Assembly: GCF_021390535.1 (NCBI RefSeq)
Contig: NZ_JAJUXG010000017.1
Coordinates: 1 to 64,000, forward strand
Length of the DNA stretch: 64,000 nucleotides
Source of the DNA: Dyadobacter sp. CY312
GTDB taxonomy: Bacteria; Bacteroidota; Bacteroidia; Cytophagales; Spirosomataceae
Direction of reading: 5' to 3'
Position numbers and translations under genes: made by a program. The notes beneath the pieces are model-generated. The model did not search any database, was not told the origin of the DNA, and was given only the letters and a program-made list of their open reading frames with translations. Position 1 is the first letter of the stretch, and each line of letters starts with the position of its first letter. Positions 43,119 to 50,974 of this stretch are shown here, piece after piece.

Positions 43119-44261
43119 TTACTTGGAAAGCGAGTCTGCTGAAACTGATTTGGGAGCTACCACCGTCCCTTCATTGAGGGCGTCAATGCGGTTAACAGCT
43201 ATTTTATCGCCACTTTGAATGCCCGATTTTACCAGATAATTGTTTCCCGATGTGCCCGCAATCTCAATCGGAGTCATCGCCACCTTGTTGCTGTCTGCAA
43301 GTTTGAATACAAAATATTTGTTCTGAATATCCTTCACAGCAGCCATTGGCAAATTGAGTACATCGCCCAGCACACGGTGGATCACAACCCTTCCTGCACC
43401 GCCTGAGCGTAACAATTTATCAGGATTCGGGAATACCGCTTTCATACTCATGCTGCCCGTGGTGCGGTCAATATTTCCACTTGCACTTTCCAGTTTACCC
43501 TTGTGTGCATACGCAGAACCATCCGCCATGATCAACTCCACGGTTTCTTCTTTGCCGGTTGTTGCTTTTTTAAACGTAATAAAATCGGCTTCGCTCATGG
43601 AGAAATACACAAATACCGTATTGATATCCGAAAGCGTTGTAAGCGGCATGGCATCAGAAGGCATCACCAGATTTCCGATCCGATTGGGAATACGGCCAAT
43701 GTAGCCGCTCACCGGTGCTTTGATCAGTGCAAAACCCGCGTTGATTTTCGAAGAACCCAATGCTGCTTTCGCCTGGGCAACCTGTGCTGTGGCCGCATCG
43801 TAGCTCGCCTGAGCCGCACGAAGCTGCATGTCGGATACTACCTTTCCTTCCACCAATGGTTTGATTTTTTCTACTTCCAGACTGGCATTAGCCTGAGCAG
43901 CCAGCGCCGATTTTAAACCTGCATCACTGTTATTGACCTGCTCATTGAAAACCTCACTTTTGATTTTAAAAAGCGACTGTCCTTTTTGAACGTAGTCGCC
44001 TTCTTTTACATAAATCGTTTCAAGATAGCCACTTACCTGTGCTTTTACATCCACATTTACGCTTCCTTCAATGGCGCCTGGATAGGTGGTTTCTACTGGC
44101 GCATTGCCACTGTTCAGTGTTATAAAATCCGTTTCCTGTGGCGGGGTCTCACCGTAACCGCCCTGATCTGCCTGAGTACTGCAAGAAGTAAATATGGCCG
44201 TTGCGGTTAATAACCACAGTCCGGTAATAATTTGTTTTGACTTAGAAATTGACTTAAACAT
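43119..44261 (-). CDS. RND efflux periplasmic adaptor subunit (AcrA/MexA type)
   Basis: The 380-residue lipoprotein bridges the pump and the outer-membrane channel. Its signal ends ATAIFTSC (Cys lipobox), followed by the lipoyl/barrel-sandwich half VKAQVSGYLETIYVKEGDYV, a coiled-coil hairpin (about 100-165, rich in Ala/Gln), the returning half APVSGYIGRIPNRIGNLVMP and the beta-barrel and membrane-proximal domains. It is first in the pump operon and divergent from tetR. The promoter region contains direct repeats (44329-44376) and, farther upstream, the TetR operator. Confidence 0.94.
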   Translation of the reverse strand: MFKSISKSKQIITGLWLLTATAIFTSCSTQADQGGYGETPPQETDFITLNSGNAPVETTYPGAIEGSVNVDVKAQVSGYLETIYVKEGDYVQKGQSLFKIKSEVFNEQVNNSDAGLKSALAAQANASLEVEKIKPLVEGKVVSDMQLRAAQASYDAATAQVAQAKAALGSSKINAGFALIKAPVSGYIGRIPNRIGNLVMPSDAMPLTTLSDINTVFVYFSMSEADFITFKKATTGKEETVELIMADGSAYAHKGKLESASGNIDRTTGSMSMKAVFPNPDKLLRSGGAGRVVIHRVLGDVLNLPMAAVKDIQNKYFVFKLADSNKVAMTPIEIAGTSGNNYLVKSGIQSGDKIAVNRIDALNEGTVVAPKSVSADSLSK

Positions 44262-44328
44262 TGTACATAGATTATATTATTCTATGCAAATAAACCTTCT
44301 TCATGCAGCTGTTTGAACGTTTTTTTGA

Positions 44329-44376
44329 CTGAACCGTAGTTTTTGGCGACTGAAACGAACAATTTTTTTGCCTGAA
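44329..44376 (-). promoter_or_regulatory. Three direct repeats (TTCAG core) upstream of the RND operon
   Basis: On the minus strand (direction of the pump operon) three copies of TTCAG occur at 44372-44376, 44350-44354 and 44329-44333, spaced 22 and 21 bases, that is two helical turns. Contexts are GATTCAGGC, GTTTCAGTC and GGTTCAGTC, each followed by an A-run. The spacing is that of LytTR-type binding sites. The promoter-proximal copy shares ACGGTTCAGT with the region upstream of the LytS gene. Confidence 0.5.
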
Positions 44377-44455
44377 TCAAATTGTGTCAGGAGTGTGTAG
44401 GGGCCACTTTTTCTGAATAATACGGTGTGCCCGGACATGAAGGTTTAAAAAAAAA

Positions 44456-44487
44456 TTGCTTTTAAAATATACTTTTTGGTATATTTG
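44456..44487 (+). promoter_or_regulatory. tetR promoter with overlapping 22-bp operator
   Basis: A TTG at 44456-44458 and TATATTTG at 44480-44487 (TAnnTTTG) are spaced 21 bases and form a Bacteroidota promoter. The inverted repeat AAATATAC-N6-GTATATTT (44465-44486) fills the space and covers the -7 element, so a bound TetR dimer would block it. The same sequence in reverse is found at 45120-45141. Confidence 0.7.
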
Positions 44488-44514
44488 TATCAAGATTTAT
44501 AACCAGCAACTACC

Positions 44515-45105
44515 ATGCTTACCAAGGCTGAAAAAACAAAACAATTTATACTGGAAACCGCCGGTCCGCTTTACAATGAGAAGGGGATTTCTGGTGTAAG
44601 TATAGATGATGTGCTTGCAGCAACCCGGTTGACGAAAGGATGTTTGTACGGACATTTTGAGAACAAAGAAGATCTTTCCGTTCAGGTTGTCGATTTACTT
44701 CTGAAGAAAATATCGGATAAAATTCACTTGGCTGTGGCTGATAAAAAAACGGCAAAAGCAAAAATATTCGCTTTTCTGGATTTTTACAGGGATCCTATTG
44801 ATACCTATATATCAGGTGGTTGTCCTATTTTTAATACTGCTGTGGAGGCAGACGACAATTACCCCGTTATCAAACAAAAGATAGCAGGCGTGTTCCGAGC
44901 CGGCCAGCAGGATCTTATCAATGTACTTACAGAAGGGATTAATAACGGGGAATTTTCTCCAAATCTCGACGCTACGGTATTTGCTTTTAAACTAATGGCA
45001 TCCATAGAAGGTGGTATCGTGATGTGCAGAACAATGGATACCGCAAAGCCAATGCAATCGCTGATCAAAAGCCTGAAAACTGAACTGGAACAATACGTTA
45101 TCTAA
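44515..45105 (+). CDS. TetR family regulator, NemR-like
   Basis: This 196-residue repressor has an N-terminal TetR helix-turn-helix (about 10-55, GISGVSIDDVLAATRLTKGC then LYGHFENKEDL) and an all-helical ligand domain. The segment YISGGCPIFNTAVEADD places a Cys at 103, close to the position of the redox-sensing Cys106 of Escherichia coli NemR, which derepresses an Old Yellow Enzyme under reactive electrophiles and bleach. It is directly upstream of an Old Yellow Enzyme gene, and the same operator is present in both promoters. It is divergent from the RND pump operon, which it may also control. The sensing mechanism is inferred from the Cys and gene order. Confidence 0.88.
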   Translation: MLTKAEKTKQFILETAGPLYNEKGISGVSIDDVLAATRLTKGCLYGHFENKEDLSVQVVDLLLKKISDKIHLAVADKKTAKAKIFAFLDFYRDPIDTYISGGCPIFNTAVEADDNYPVIKQKIAGVFRAGQQDLINVLTEGINNGEFSPNLDATVFAFKLMASIEGGIVMCRTMDTAKPMQSLIKSLKTELEQYVI

Positions 45106-45110
45106 ATTTT

Positions 45111-45142
45111 TTTGACAAAAAATAGACCAAAAAGTATATTTT
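45111..45142 (+). promoter_or_regulatory. Promoter and TetR operator of the detoxification operon
   Basis: TTTG (45111-45114), a 20-base spacer and TATATTTT (45135-45142) make a near-consensus promoter 14 bases before the ATG at 45157. Between and over these elements lies AAATAGACC-N5-GTATATTT (45120-45141), matching the reverse complement of the tetR operator at 21 of 22 bases. This is strong evidence for one shared repressor. Confidence 0.75.
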
Positions 45143-45156
45143 ATAATTTATAAACA

Positions 45157-46263
45157 ATGAAAATAGACATGAATAAGGAAACAATATTTGACGCTTACAA
45201 ACTCAGCGAAGCCGAATTGCAAAACCGCATGGTGATGGCGCCGATGACACGTTCCCGTTCCAATAACATCGGTAATGTAGCAACGGAACTAACCGCAAAG
45301 TACTATCAGCAAAGGTCATCAGCCGGGCTGATTGTTACTGAAGGCACGTTTATCAGCGAAGAGGGAATCGGGGTGATTAATGTTCCGGGTGTCTATACTG
45401 CGGAACAGATTGAGGGCTGGAAACTGACGACCGAAGCGGTTCATCAGGAAGGTGGGAAGATTTTCGCTCAGCTGTGGCATACCGGCGCGTATTCTCATCC
45501 GGATTTGCACAATGGCAAAAAGCCGCTGGCGCCATCTGATGTAAATCCGAACCAACAGGTATTTACAGCCGAAGGACTTAAACCATCCGAAGCTCCGCAG
45601 CCAATGACTATTGACGATATCAAAAGGACCATTGCAGATTTTAAGCAGGCAGCCATGAATGCTTTTGAAGCCGGGTTTGACGGTGTGGAACTGCATGGTG
45701 CCAACGGATACCTGCTACAACAGTTTTTCTCCAAAAACACAAATCTTCGGGAAGATGAATACGGAGGAACGATTGAAAACCGTCCCCGAATCCTGTTTGA
45801 AATCCTGGACGAATTGAAGGGAGCGGTGGATATCAATCGCGTAGCCGTTCGGCTGAACCCTTCGCTCAATGGCATTATGGGTATTCTGGTTGACGATGAA
45901 ACGATTGCTTTATACGATTATATTGTCGGCAGATTGAATGAGTACGGACTGGCTTATATCCACCTGATAGAACCCTTCACCGACGTTACCGGAAATCAGC
46001 ACGCAATACAGGAAGTGGCCAAACATTTCCGTAAAATCTACAACGGTACCATCATCATCAACAGGGCATTTACCAAAGAAACTGCAAATCTGGTATTGAA
46101 TGCAGGCGACGCAGACCTGGTATCCTTCGGTGTTCCTTTCCTGGCCAATCCCGATCTGGTAGCGCGTTTCAAAGCCGATGCTCCGCTCAATCATCCAGAT
46201 CAATCCACTTTTTATACTCCGGGAGAAAAAGGATATACTGATTACCCAATATTAAATAATTAA
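45157..46263 (+). CDS. Alkene reductase, Old Yellow Enzyme family (NemA-like)
   Basis: The 368-residue FMN enzyme reduces activated C=C bonds of enones, maleimides and nitro compounds with NAD(P)H. The barrel start reads LQNRMVMAPMTRSRSNNIGN; the substrate-binding pair His180/Asn183 and Tyr185 are in VELHGANGYLLQQFFS; and YGGTIENRPRILFEILDEL is the usual family block. Start at M5 (45169) is possible. It is the first gene of a four-gene set under the shared TetR operator, which matches the NemR-NemA logic of enteric bacteria. Cytoplasmic. Physiological substrates are probably reactive electrophiles and quinones. Confidence 0.93.
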   Translation: MKIDMNKETIFDAYKLSEAELQNRMVMAPMTRSRSNNIGNVATELTAKYYQQRSSAGLIVTEGTFISEEGIGVINVPGVYTAEQIEGWKLTTEAVHQEGGKIFAQLWHTGAYSHPDLHNGKKPLAPSDVNPNQQVFTAEGLKPSEAPQPMTIDDIKRTIADFKQAAMNAFEAGFDGVELHGANGYLLQQFFSKNTNLREDEYGGTIENRPRILFEILDELKGAVDINRVAVRLNPSLNGIMGILVDDETIALYDYIVGRLNEYGLAYIHLIEPFTDVTGNQHAIQEVAKHFRKIYNGTIIINRAFTKETANLVLNAGDADLVSFGVPFLANPDLVARFKADAPLNHPDQSTFYTPGEKGYTDYPILNN

Positions 46264-46290
46264 CACAATAACATTTTAAATTAATCTGTA

Positions 46291-47019
46291 ATGAAAACAT
46301 CATCGAATACCGTATTCATCAGTGGCGGAAGTGCCGGAATCGGTTTGGCTATTGCTAAAAAATTAAGTGCAGCAGGTAACAAAGTCATCATCAACGGACG
46401 TAACGAAGAGCGACTTCAAAATGCATTGAAAGAACTGGATAACGCTGTTGCGATTCGGGGCGATCTTTCTGTTGAAGCGGAACGCATCCGCATTGCCGAC
46501 GAACTGGCAGCAAAACACCCGGACCTGAATATCATCATCAACAATGCCGGCGCTGCGTTTATGAATGATCTTAGCGTTGCCGGGAACAGTGCCGCCGAAA
46601 AAGCTCACCAGGAAATGAACACCAACTACATCAGCGTAATTCATTTCACCTCATTGGTATTACCGCAGCTTTTGCGACAGGATGAGGCCGCTGTTGTGAA
46701 TGTATCCTCCATAGCGGTGTATCGCTCCAATAAATATGTGCCTACTTACTCTGCGAGCAAGGCAGCGCTGCATAGCTACACGCAGGGATTGCGCGACACA
46801 TTTGCAGAAAACGAAAAGTTGCATGTATTTGAAGTATATCCGCCTTTGGTCAATACGGAATTTTCGGCAGAGATTGGTGGTGCCAGCGGCATTCCTGCAT
46901 CCGAGGTTGCTGATGAATTTTTGGCAGCTTTGGAATTAAATCAGGTTGAAGTACCGGTGGGTGATACCAAACAAATTCATGCGCTGATAAATCCAATCAT
47001 CGAACAACTTCCTCACTGA
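46291..47019 (+). CDS. SDR family oxidoreductase (first of two)
   Basis: This 242-residue classical short-chain dehydrogenase binds NAD(P) through the TGxxxGIG-like motif, here VFISGGSAGIGLAIAK (8-23), followed by NGRNEERL. The NNAG motif is in IIINNAGAAFM, and the catalytic Ser-Tyr-Lys reads VNVSSIAVYRS...PTYSASKAAL. The end carries the short variable substrate loop. It is probably a carbonyl or keto reductase working with the reductase upstream on compounds such as aldehydes or quinones. It lies 27 bases after the Old Yellow Enzyme gene and 31 bases before a second SDR, with which it shares the family but differs in the substrate loop. In the same operon. Confidence 0.9.
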   Translation: MKTSSNTVFISGGSAGIGLAIAKKLSAAGNKVIINGRNEERLQNALKELDNAVAIRGDLSVEAERIRIADELAAKHPDLNIIINNAGAAFMNDLSVAGNSAAEKAHQEMNTNYISVIHFTSLVLPQLLRQDEAAVVNVSSIAVYRSNKYVPTYSASKAALHSYTQGLRDTFAENEKLHVFEVYPPLVNTEFSAEIGGASGIPASEVADEFLAALELNQVEVPVGDTKQIHALINPIIEQLPH

Positions 47020-47050
47020 TTCATTCCCGCATTTTTAGCACAAAAATGAT

Positions 47051-47818
47051 ATGAAAGTAACGGGTAAAACAATTCTGATCACCGGCGGAGCATCAGGAAT
47101 AGGTTTGGAAGCTGCCAAGCAGTTTCTGGATCTTGGAGCCAGGGTGATTATTACAGGTAGAAATCAGCAGAAACTGGATACGGCTAAAAAGCGGTATCCG
47201 AAATTGACTGCGATCAAAAGTGATGCAGGCAATGCCGCAGATGCTGCATTACTTTATGAACAGGTTAAAGCGTTGGGAGGCATTGACATTCTGTATAACA
47301 ATGCAGCTGTGCTTGTTCCGCCGTCGAATCTGGGCATGTTAAGTGACAAACATGCCGAGGGGGCAGCCTATGAAATGGAAGTGAATTATGTGGGTGTGAT
47401 CAGACTGAACAATCTCTTTTTGGGCATGTTGCAATCAAGGAAAGAGGCTGCGATCATCAACACGACATCGATATTGAGCCTGGCTCCGTCGTTGATTGAA
47501 GCGACTTATTCATCGTCGAAAACTGCGCTGGCATTCTACACCAGGTCACTCCGTGAACACTTGAAGATTATAGGTGGCAACGTAAAAATAATTGAACTGA
47601 TTCCGCCGCTTGTTGCAACGGAAATGACGGCGGACAGGAACGATAAAAAAATATCAGCTGAGGATATGGTCAAGGGCCTGATTGACGGTTTGCTGAAAGA
47701 GCACGATACAATTCGGGTAGGCGACGCGAAGATCTTCAATCTGCTTAACAGGTTTTTTCCGAAGTTCGCTTTTGGAATGGTTAACCCAAAGAAGAGTCAT
47801 GAGCTCTTGAGGAATTGA
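47051..47818 (+). CDS. SDR family oxidoreductase (second of two)
   Basis: The 255-residue short-chain dehydrogenase has the cofactor motif TILITGGASGIGLEAAKQF, the YNNAAV variant of NNAG, and catalytic residues in NTTSILSLAPSLIEATYSSS followed by SKTALAF. A DltE-like tail (VKIIELIPPLVATEMTADRN) relates it to putative oxidoreductases of cell-envelope or lipid metabolism. Its stop overlaps the region just before the next gene. It belongs to the same TetR-controlled set and could extend the range of carbonyl substrates removed after electrophile stress. Confidence 0.88.
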   Translation: MKVTGKTILITGGASGIGLEAAKQFLDLGARVIITGRNQQKLDTAKKRYPKLTAIKSDAGNAADAALLYEQVKALGGIDILYNNAAVLVPPSNLGMLSDKHAEGAAYEMEVNYVGVIRLNNLFLGMLQSRKEAAIINTTSILSLAPSLIEATYSSSKTALAFYTRSLREHLKIIGGNVKIIELIPPLVATEMTADRNDKKISAEDMVKGLIDGLLKEHDTIRVGDAKIFNLLNRFFPKFAFGMVNPKKSHELLRN

Positions 47819-47856
47819 AAATTGATGCGCACCACAGAACTTCCGTTACCAAAAAC

Positions 47857-48858
47857 ATGAAAGCATTTCTCATAAAAAAATACGACAAAAAGGCAAAGCT
47901 CTTATTGGAAGAGGTAGCAACGCCTGCCATTAAAGACGATGAGGTGCTGGTAGAAATACACGCCAGCGGCTTAAATCTACTGGACTCCAAAATTAAGTCC
48001 GGGGAGTTTAAACTGATATTACCCTACAAATTCCCGTTGATTCTGGGACATGATGCCGCGGGGATAATCACGCAGGTTGGCAAAAAAGTAAAGCACTTCA
48101 AAGTGGGCGACGAGGTTTACGCACGTCCGGCAGATTTCCACATCGGAACATTTGCAGAATACATTGCCATCAAAGAAAACGATCTTGCATTAAAACCGAA
48201 GAACATTTCGATGGAAGAAGCGGCCTCTGTTCCGCTCGTAGCACTAACCGCCTGGCAGGCATTGGTTGAAGTTGGCAACGTGCAAAAAGGTCAGAAAGTC
48301 TTTATCCAGGCTGGTTCCGGTGGTGTGGGTACCATTGCGATTCAGCTCGCAAAACACCTGGGAGCAACTGTTGCCACAACGGCCAGTGAAAAGAGTTTTG
48401 ATACACTCAAAAGTCTTGGTGCCGATGTGCTGATTGATTATAAAAAACAGGATTTTGAAAATGTGCTGAACGACTACGACCTGGTGCTGAACAGCCAGGA
48501 TAAGACAACGCTGAAAAAGTCGCTGAATGTGCTAAAACCGGGAGGAAAGCTCATTTCGATTTCGGGACCGCCAACGCCGGATTTTGCGAATGCAATAAGT
48601 GCTCCCTGGTATATCAAAATGATTTTGTCGCTGATTAGCTCCGCTGTAAGGAAAAAAGCAAAAAAACTTGGTGTGCAATATTCCTTTCTGTTTATGAGGG
48701 CAGATGGAAAACAATTGCATGAGATCACAAAACTGATAGAATCAGCAGGCATTAAACCTGTTGTAGATAAGGAATTCGCATTCGAAAATACCAATGAGGC
48801 TTTGGAGTATGTGGAAAGCGGGCGGGCTAAGGGAAAAGTGGTTGTTAAAATCAGGTAG
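47857..48858 (+). CDS. MDR/zinc-type NAD(P)H quinone oxidoreductase-like protein
   Basis: From the ATG at 47857 the protein is 333 residues (a TTG 42 bases upstream is less likely). GroES-like half: LILGHDAAGIITQVGKKVKH and KVGDEVYARPADFHIGTFAE. Rossmann half: KVFIQAGSGGVGTIAIQLAK and HLGATVATTASEKSFDTLKS. The absence of the Cys and His cluster for structural zinc makes it a zinc-free quinone oxidoreductase/enoyl reductase type that uses NADPH. It is the last gene of the detoxification operon, 38 bases after the second SDR. The reaction is likely reduction of quinones or reactive enones. Confidence 0.88.
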   Translation: MKAFLIKKYDKKAKLLLEEVATPAIKDDEVLVEIHASGLNLLDSKIKSGEFKLILPYKFPLILGHDAAGIITQVGKKVKHFKVGDEVYARPADFHIGTFAEYIAIKENDLALKPKNISMEEAASVPLVALTAWQALVEVGNVQKGQKVFIQAGSGGVGTIAIQLAKHLGATVATTASEKSFDTLKSLGADVLIDYKKQDFENVLNDYDLVLNSQDKTTLKKSLNVLKPGGKLISISGPPTPDFANAISAPWYIKMILSLISSAVRKKAKKLGVQYSFLFMRADGKQLHEITKLIESAGIKPVVDKEFAFENTNEALEYVESGRAKGKVVVKIR

Positions 48859-48916
48859 ACCTCGCAAAAAGTGAATAAAGGTTGTGTAATACGTTTTGGG
48901 ACCGAACTGTCTCCGG

Positions 48917-48942
48917 CTCAGTTTCTAATTTTGACGGTTCAG
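48917..48942 (+). promoter_or_regulatory. Direct repeats (CTCAG/TTCAG) upstream of the LytS/LytTR operon
   Basis: CCGGCTCAGT and ACGGTTCAGT place their TCAG cores 21 bases apart (48917-48921 and 48938-48942). The second copy shares the ten bases ACGGTTCAGT with the RND operon repeat at 44329, in the same orientation relative to transcription. These are candidate LytTR sites for autoregulation. Confidence 0.5.
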
Positions 48943-48985
48943 TAAATCTATCGGGTGGTGTGTGTATGTTGCTTTCTAATTTTGA
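48922..48985 (+). repeat. Two exact 13-bp direct repeats containing -7-like elements
   Basis: TTTCTAATTTTGA occurs at 48922-48934 and 48973-48985, 51 bases apart; each includes TAATTTTG, a match to TAnnTTTG. Another -7 match, TAACTTTG at 49014-49021, is closest to the gene. The region may hold tandem promoters. Confidence 0.4.
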
Positions 48986-49049
48986 TCATAAATCGGGATG
49001 AGCGATTTAGACTTAACTTTGCCCGACGTTCACCACGAAATTACCACAT

Positions 49050-50150
49050 ATGGAAAAAACACGTAGCCAGTTAATAACAAGAAAAAGCAAGCTGATCATA
49101 CTCGCCTGCTTGTCGTTTGTTATGTTTTACGTGTTCACCTACATGCTCAATCCGTACGACGTTTGGTGGGTTCAGTATTTTGCAAGACCAGTTACCGATA
49201 TTTTCACAGAGTGGGCTTTGTCTTTAATATCATGTACACTAATAGCCGTGTCCAGCATTTCGATTCATGAGCAACTCAATCAAAAACTGCCCTGGATTGA
49301 GACGCCGCTCCGCCGCCTGGTGGTAGAAACCTCAATAAATGTGGGAAGTGTGGTTCTGTTGATTTTCAGTCAGTTAATTGTGATGTATTTGCTGGAAGAA
49401 GAGTGCACACAAATCTTTGGAGACAATAAGGAAAATCTCTGGTATTGGCAGTGGCTGACGGTTAGTATATTCATTGCCCTCACAATCAGCGCTATAAATA
49501 CCGGTGATTACTTGATATTGAACTGGAAAAACGCGGCTCTGGAAGCGACCGAACACAAATTGAAATCGGCGCAGCACAAGCAGGCAGCAACAGAAGCAGA
49601 ACTTGAAGCGCTGAAATTGCAGCTTGATCCGCATTTTGTTTTCAACAATCTCAGTGTGCTTTCGGAACTCATTCTCGAAGATCAGCAGCTTGGTTATCAG
49701 TATTCTGAGAATTTCTCCAAAGTATACAGGTATTTGTTATTGAATTCGAGGAAGGATCTGATCACGCTTGCAGATGAAATGAAGTTTTTAAGGGCCTATA
49801 TTTTCCTGCTGAAACACCGTGCGGGAAGCGGAATTACATTTGAAATTAACATCGATCCGGCTCAATTGAATCTGCATCTCCCTCCGATGACGCTGCAACT
49901 TCTGATTGAAAACGCGATGAAGCACAACAAGTTCCTGAAATCAAATCCGTTACAAATTATAGTTACAAGCGGACCAAATGACGATCTGATCGTTTCCAAC
50001 TCCATAATCCCCTTACAAAAGAAGAAGAACTCTCCCGGACTCGGGCTTCAAAATATTATACAACGTTATCTTTTGTTGACCGACCGGCGGCCTCAGATTA
50101 CTACTACCGACGCTATGTTTACCGTGGAAATCCCTTTGATTAAATCATGA
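49050..50150 (+). CDS. LytS-type sensor histidine kinase
   Basis: This 366-residue membrane kinase has four hydrophobic N-terminal segments (about 15-155), then a coiled coil (EATEHKLKSAQHKQAATEAE) and the His_kinase domain with the phosphoacceptor His in LQLDPHFVFNNLSVLSELI. The ATPase half shows LQLLIENAMKHNKF and PGLGLQNIIQRY, as in LytS/YehU. No periplasmic sensor domain is visible, so it probably senses membrane or cell-wall state. Its final codons overlap the response-regulator gene (ATGA at 50147-50150). Confidence 0.93.
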   Translation: MEKTRSQLITRKSKLIILACLSFVMFYVFTYMLNPYDVWWVQYFARPVTDIFTEWALSLISCTLIAVSSISIHEQLNQKLPWIETPLRRLVVETSINVGSVVLLIFSQLIVMYLLEEECTQIFGDNKENLWYWQWLTVSIFIALTISAINTGDYLILNWKNAALEATEHKLKSAQHKQAATEAELEALKLQLDPHFVFNNLSVLSELILEDQQLGYQYSENFSKVYRYLLLNSRKDLITLADEMKFLRAYIFLLKHRAGSGITFEINIDPAQLNLHLPPMTLQLLIENAMKHNKFLKSNPLQIIVTSGPNDDLIVSNSIIPLQKKKNSPGLGLQNIIQRYLLLTDRRPQITTTDAMFTVEIPLIKS

Positions 50151-50902
50151 TAAAGAATATACTGATCATTGAAGACGAAAAGCCGAATGCGGACAGACTT
50201 AAAAGAATGATTTCCGCGGTGAAACCCGATGCCCATATTCTTGGCGTTGTTGAAAGTGTTTGCGAAAGTGTCGACTGGCTTTTGAAAAATGACTGCCCGG
50301 ACGTGATCATGATGGATGTGCGCCTGCCAGACGGGCTGAGCTTTGAGATTTTTGAAAAAGTGAAACCCGATTGTCCGGTGATATTTACCACAGCCTACGA
50401 CGAATACGCCGTCCGTGCGTTTAAAGTTAATGGTGTGGATTACCTTTTGAAACCCGTTGAGCAGGACGAATTGGAGCATGCATTCCAAATGGCGGAAGAA
50501 AGGCAGCCGCATACCACGACTGTTTCACTCGAAAGCCTTTTGAACCACCTTAACAAAAAAGAATATCGGAGCCGATTTTTGCTGCCTTACCGGGATGGAT
50601 ACAAAACGGTGCTGGTAAGCGATATCGAATACCTGTATTCTGAACTGAAAATTACCAAAGCAAGACTGTTTGGTGGAAGTGAAGAAGCATTGTCGCAAAC
50701 GTTGGAAGAGCTTGAACAACAGCTTGATCCCAAATTATTTTTTCGGGCCAACCGTCAGTTCATCGTACACATAGATGCCATCAAACACATCCATAACTAC
50801 TTTAACGGAAAGCTTAAAATCGAACTAAGAAAAAGCCCGGATGTGGAAATTATCGTCAGCAGAGAAAAAGCTGTTGTGTTGAAGGGATGGATGGATTTTT
50901 GA
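50147..50902 (+). CDS. LytTR family response regulator
   Basis: The 251-residue regulator has a receiver (MIKNILIIEDEKPNADRLKR, phospho-Asp in DVIMMDVRLPDG, switch Lys in YLLKPVEQ) and a LytTR DNA-binding domain (about 145-251, VSDIEYLYSELKITKARLFG and RANRQFIVHIDAIKHIHNYF). LytTR proteins bind two direct repeats about 21-22 bases apart. Repeats of that spacing precede its own operon and the RND pump operon, so both are candidate targets. It overlaps the kinase gene by four bases. Confidence 0.93.
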   Translation: MIKNILIIEDEKPNADRLKRMISAVKPDAHILGVVESVCESVDWLLKNDCPDVIMMDVRLPDGLSFEIFEKVKPDCPVIFTTAYDEYAVRAFKVNGVDYLLKPVEQDELEHAFQMAEERQPHTTTVSLESLLNHLNKKEYRSRFLLPYRDGYKTVLVSDIEYLYSELKITKARLFGGSEEALSQTLEELEQQLDPKLFFRANRQFIVHIDAIKHIHNYFNGKLKIELRKSPDVEIIVSREKAVVLKGWMDF

Positions 50903-50974
50903 TTGTGTTGAAGTCAATTTTTTACCCCTCCGGCAGCCCTGTTTATTACCACCGGAGGAATATGAATGATTAGA

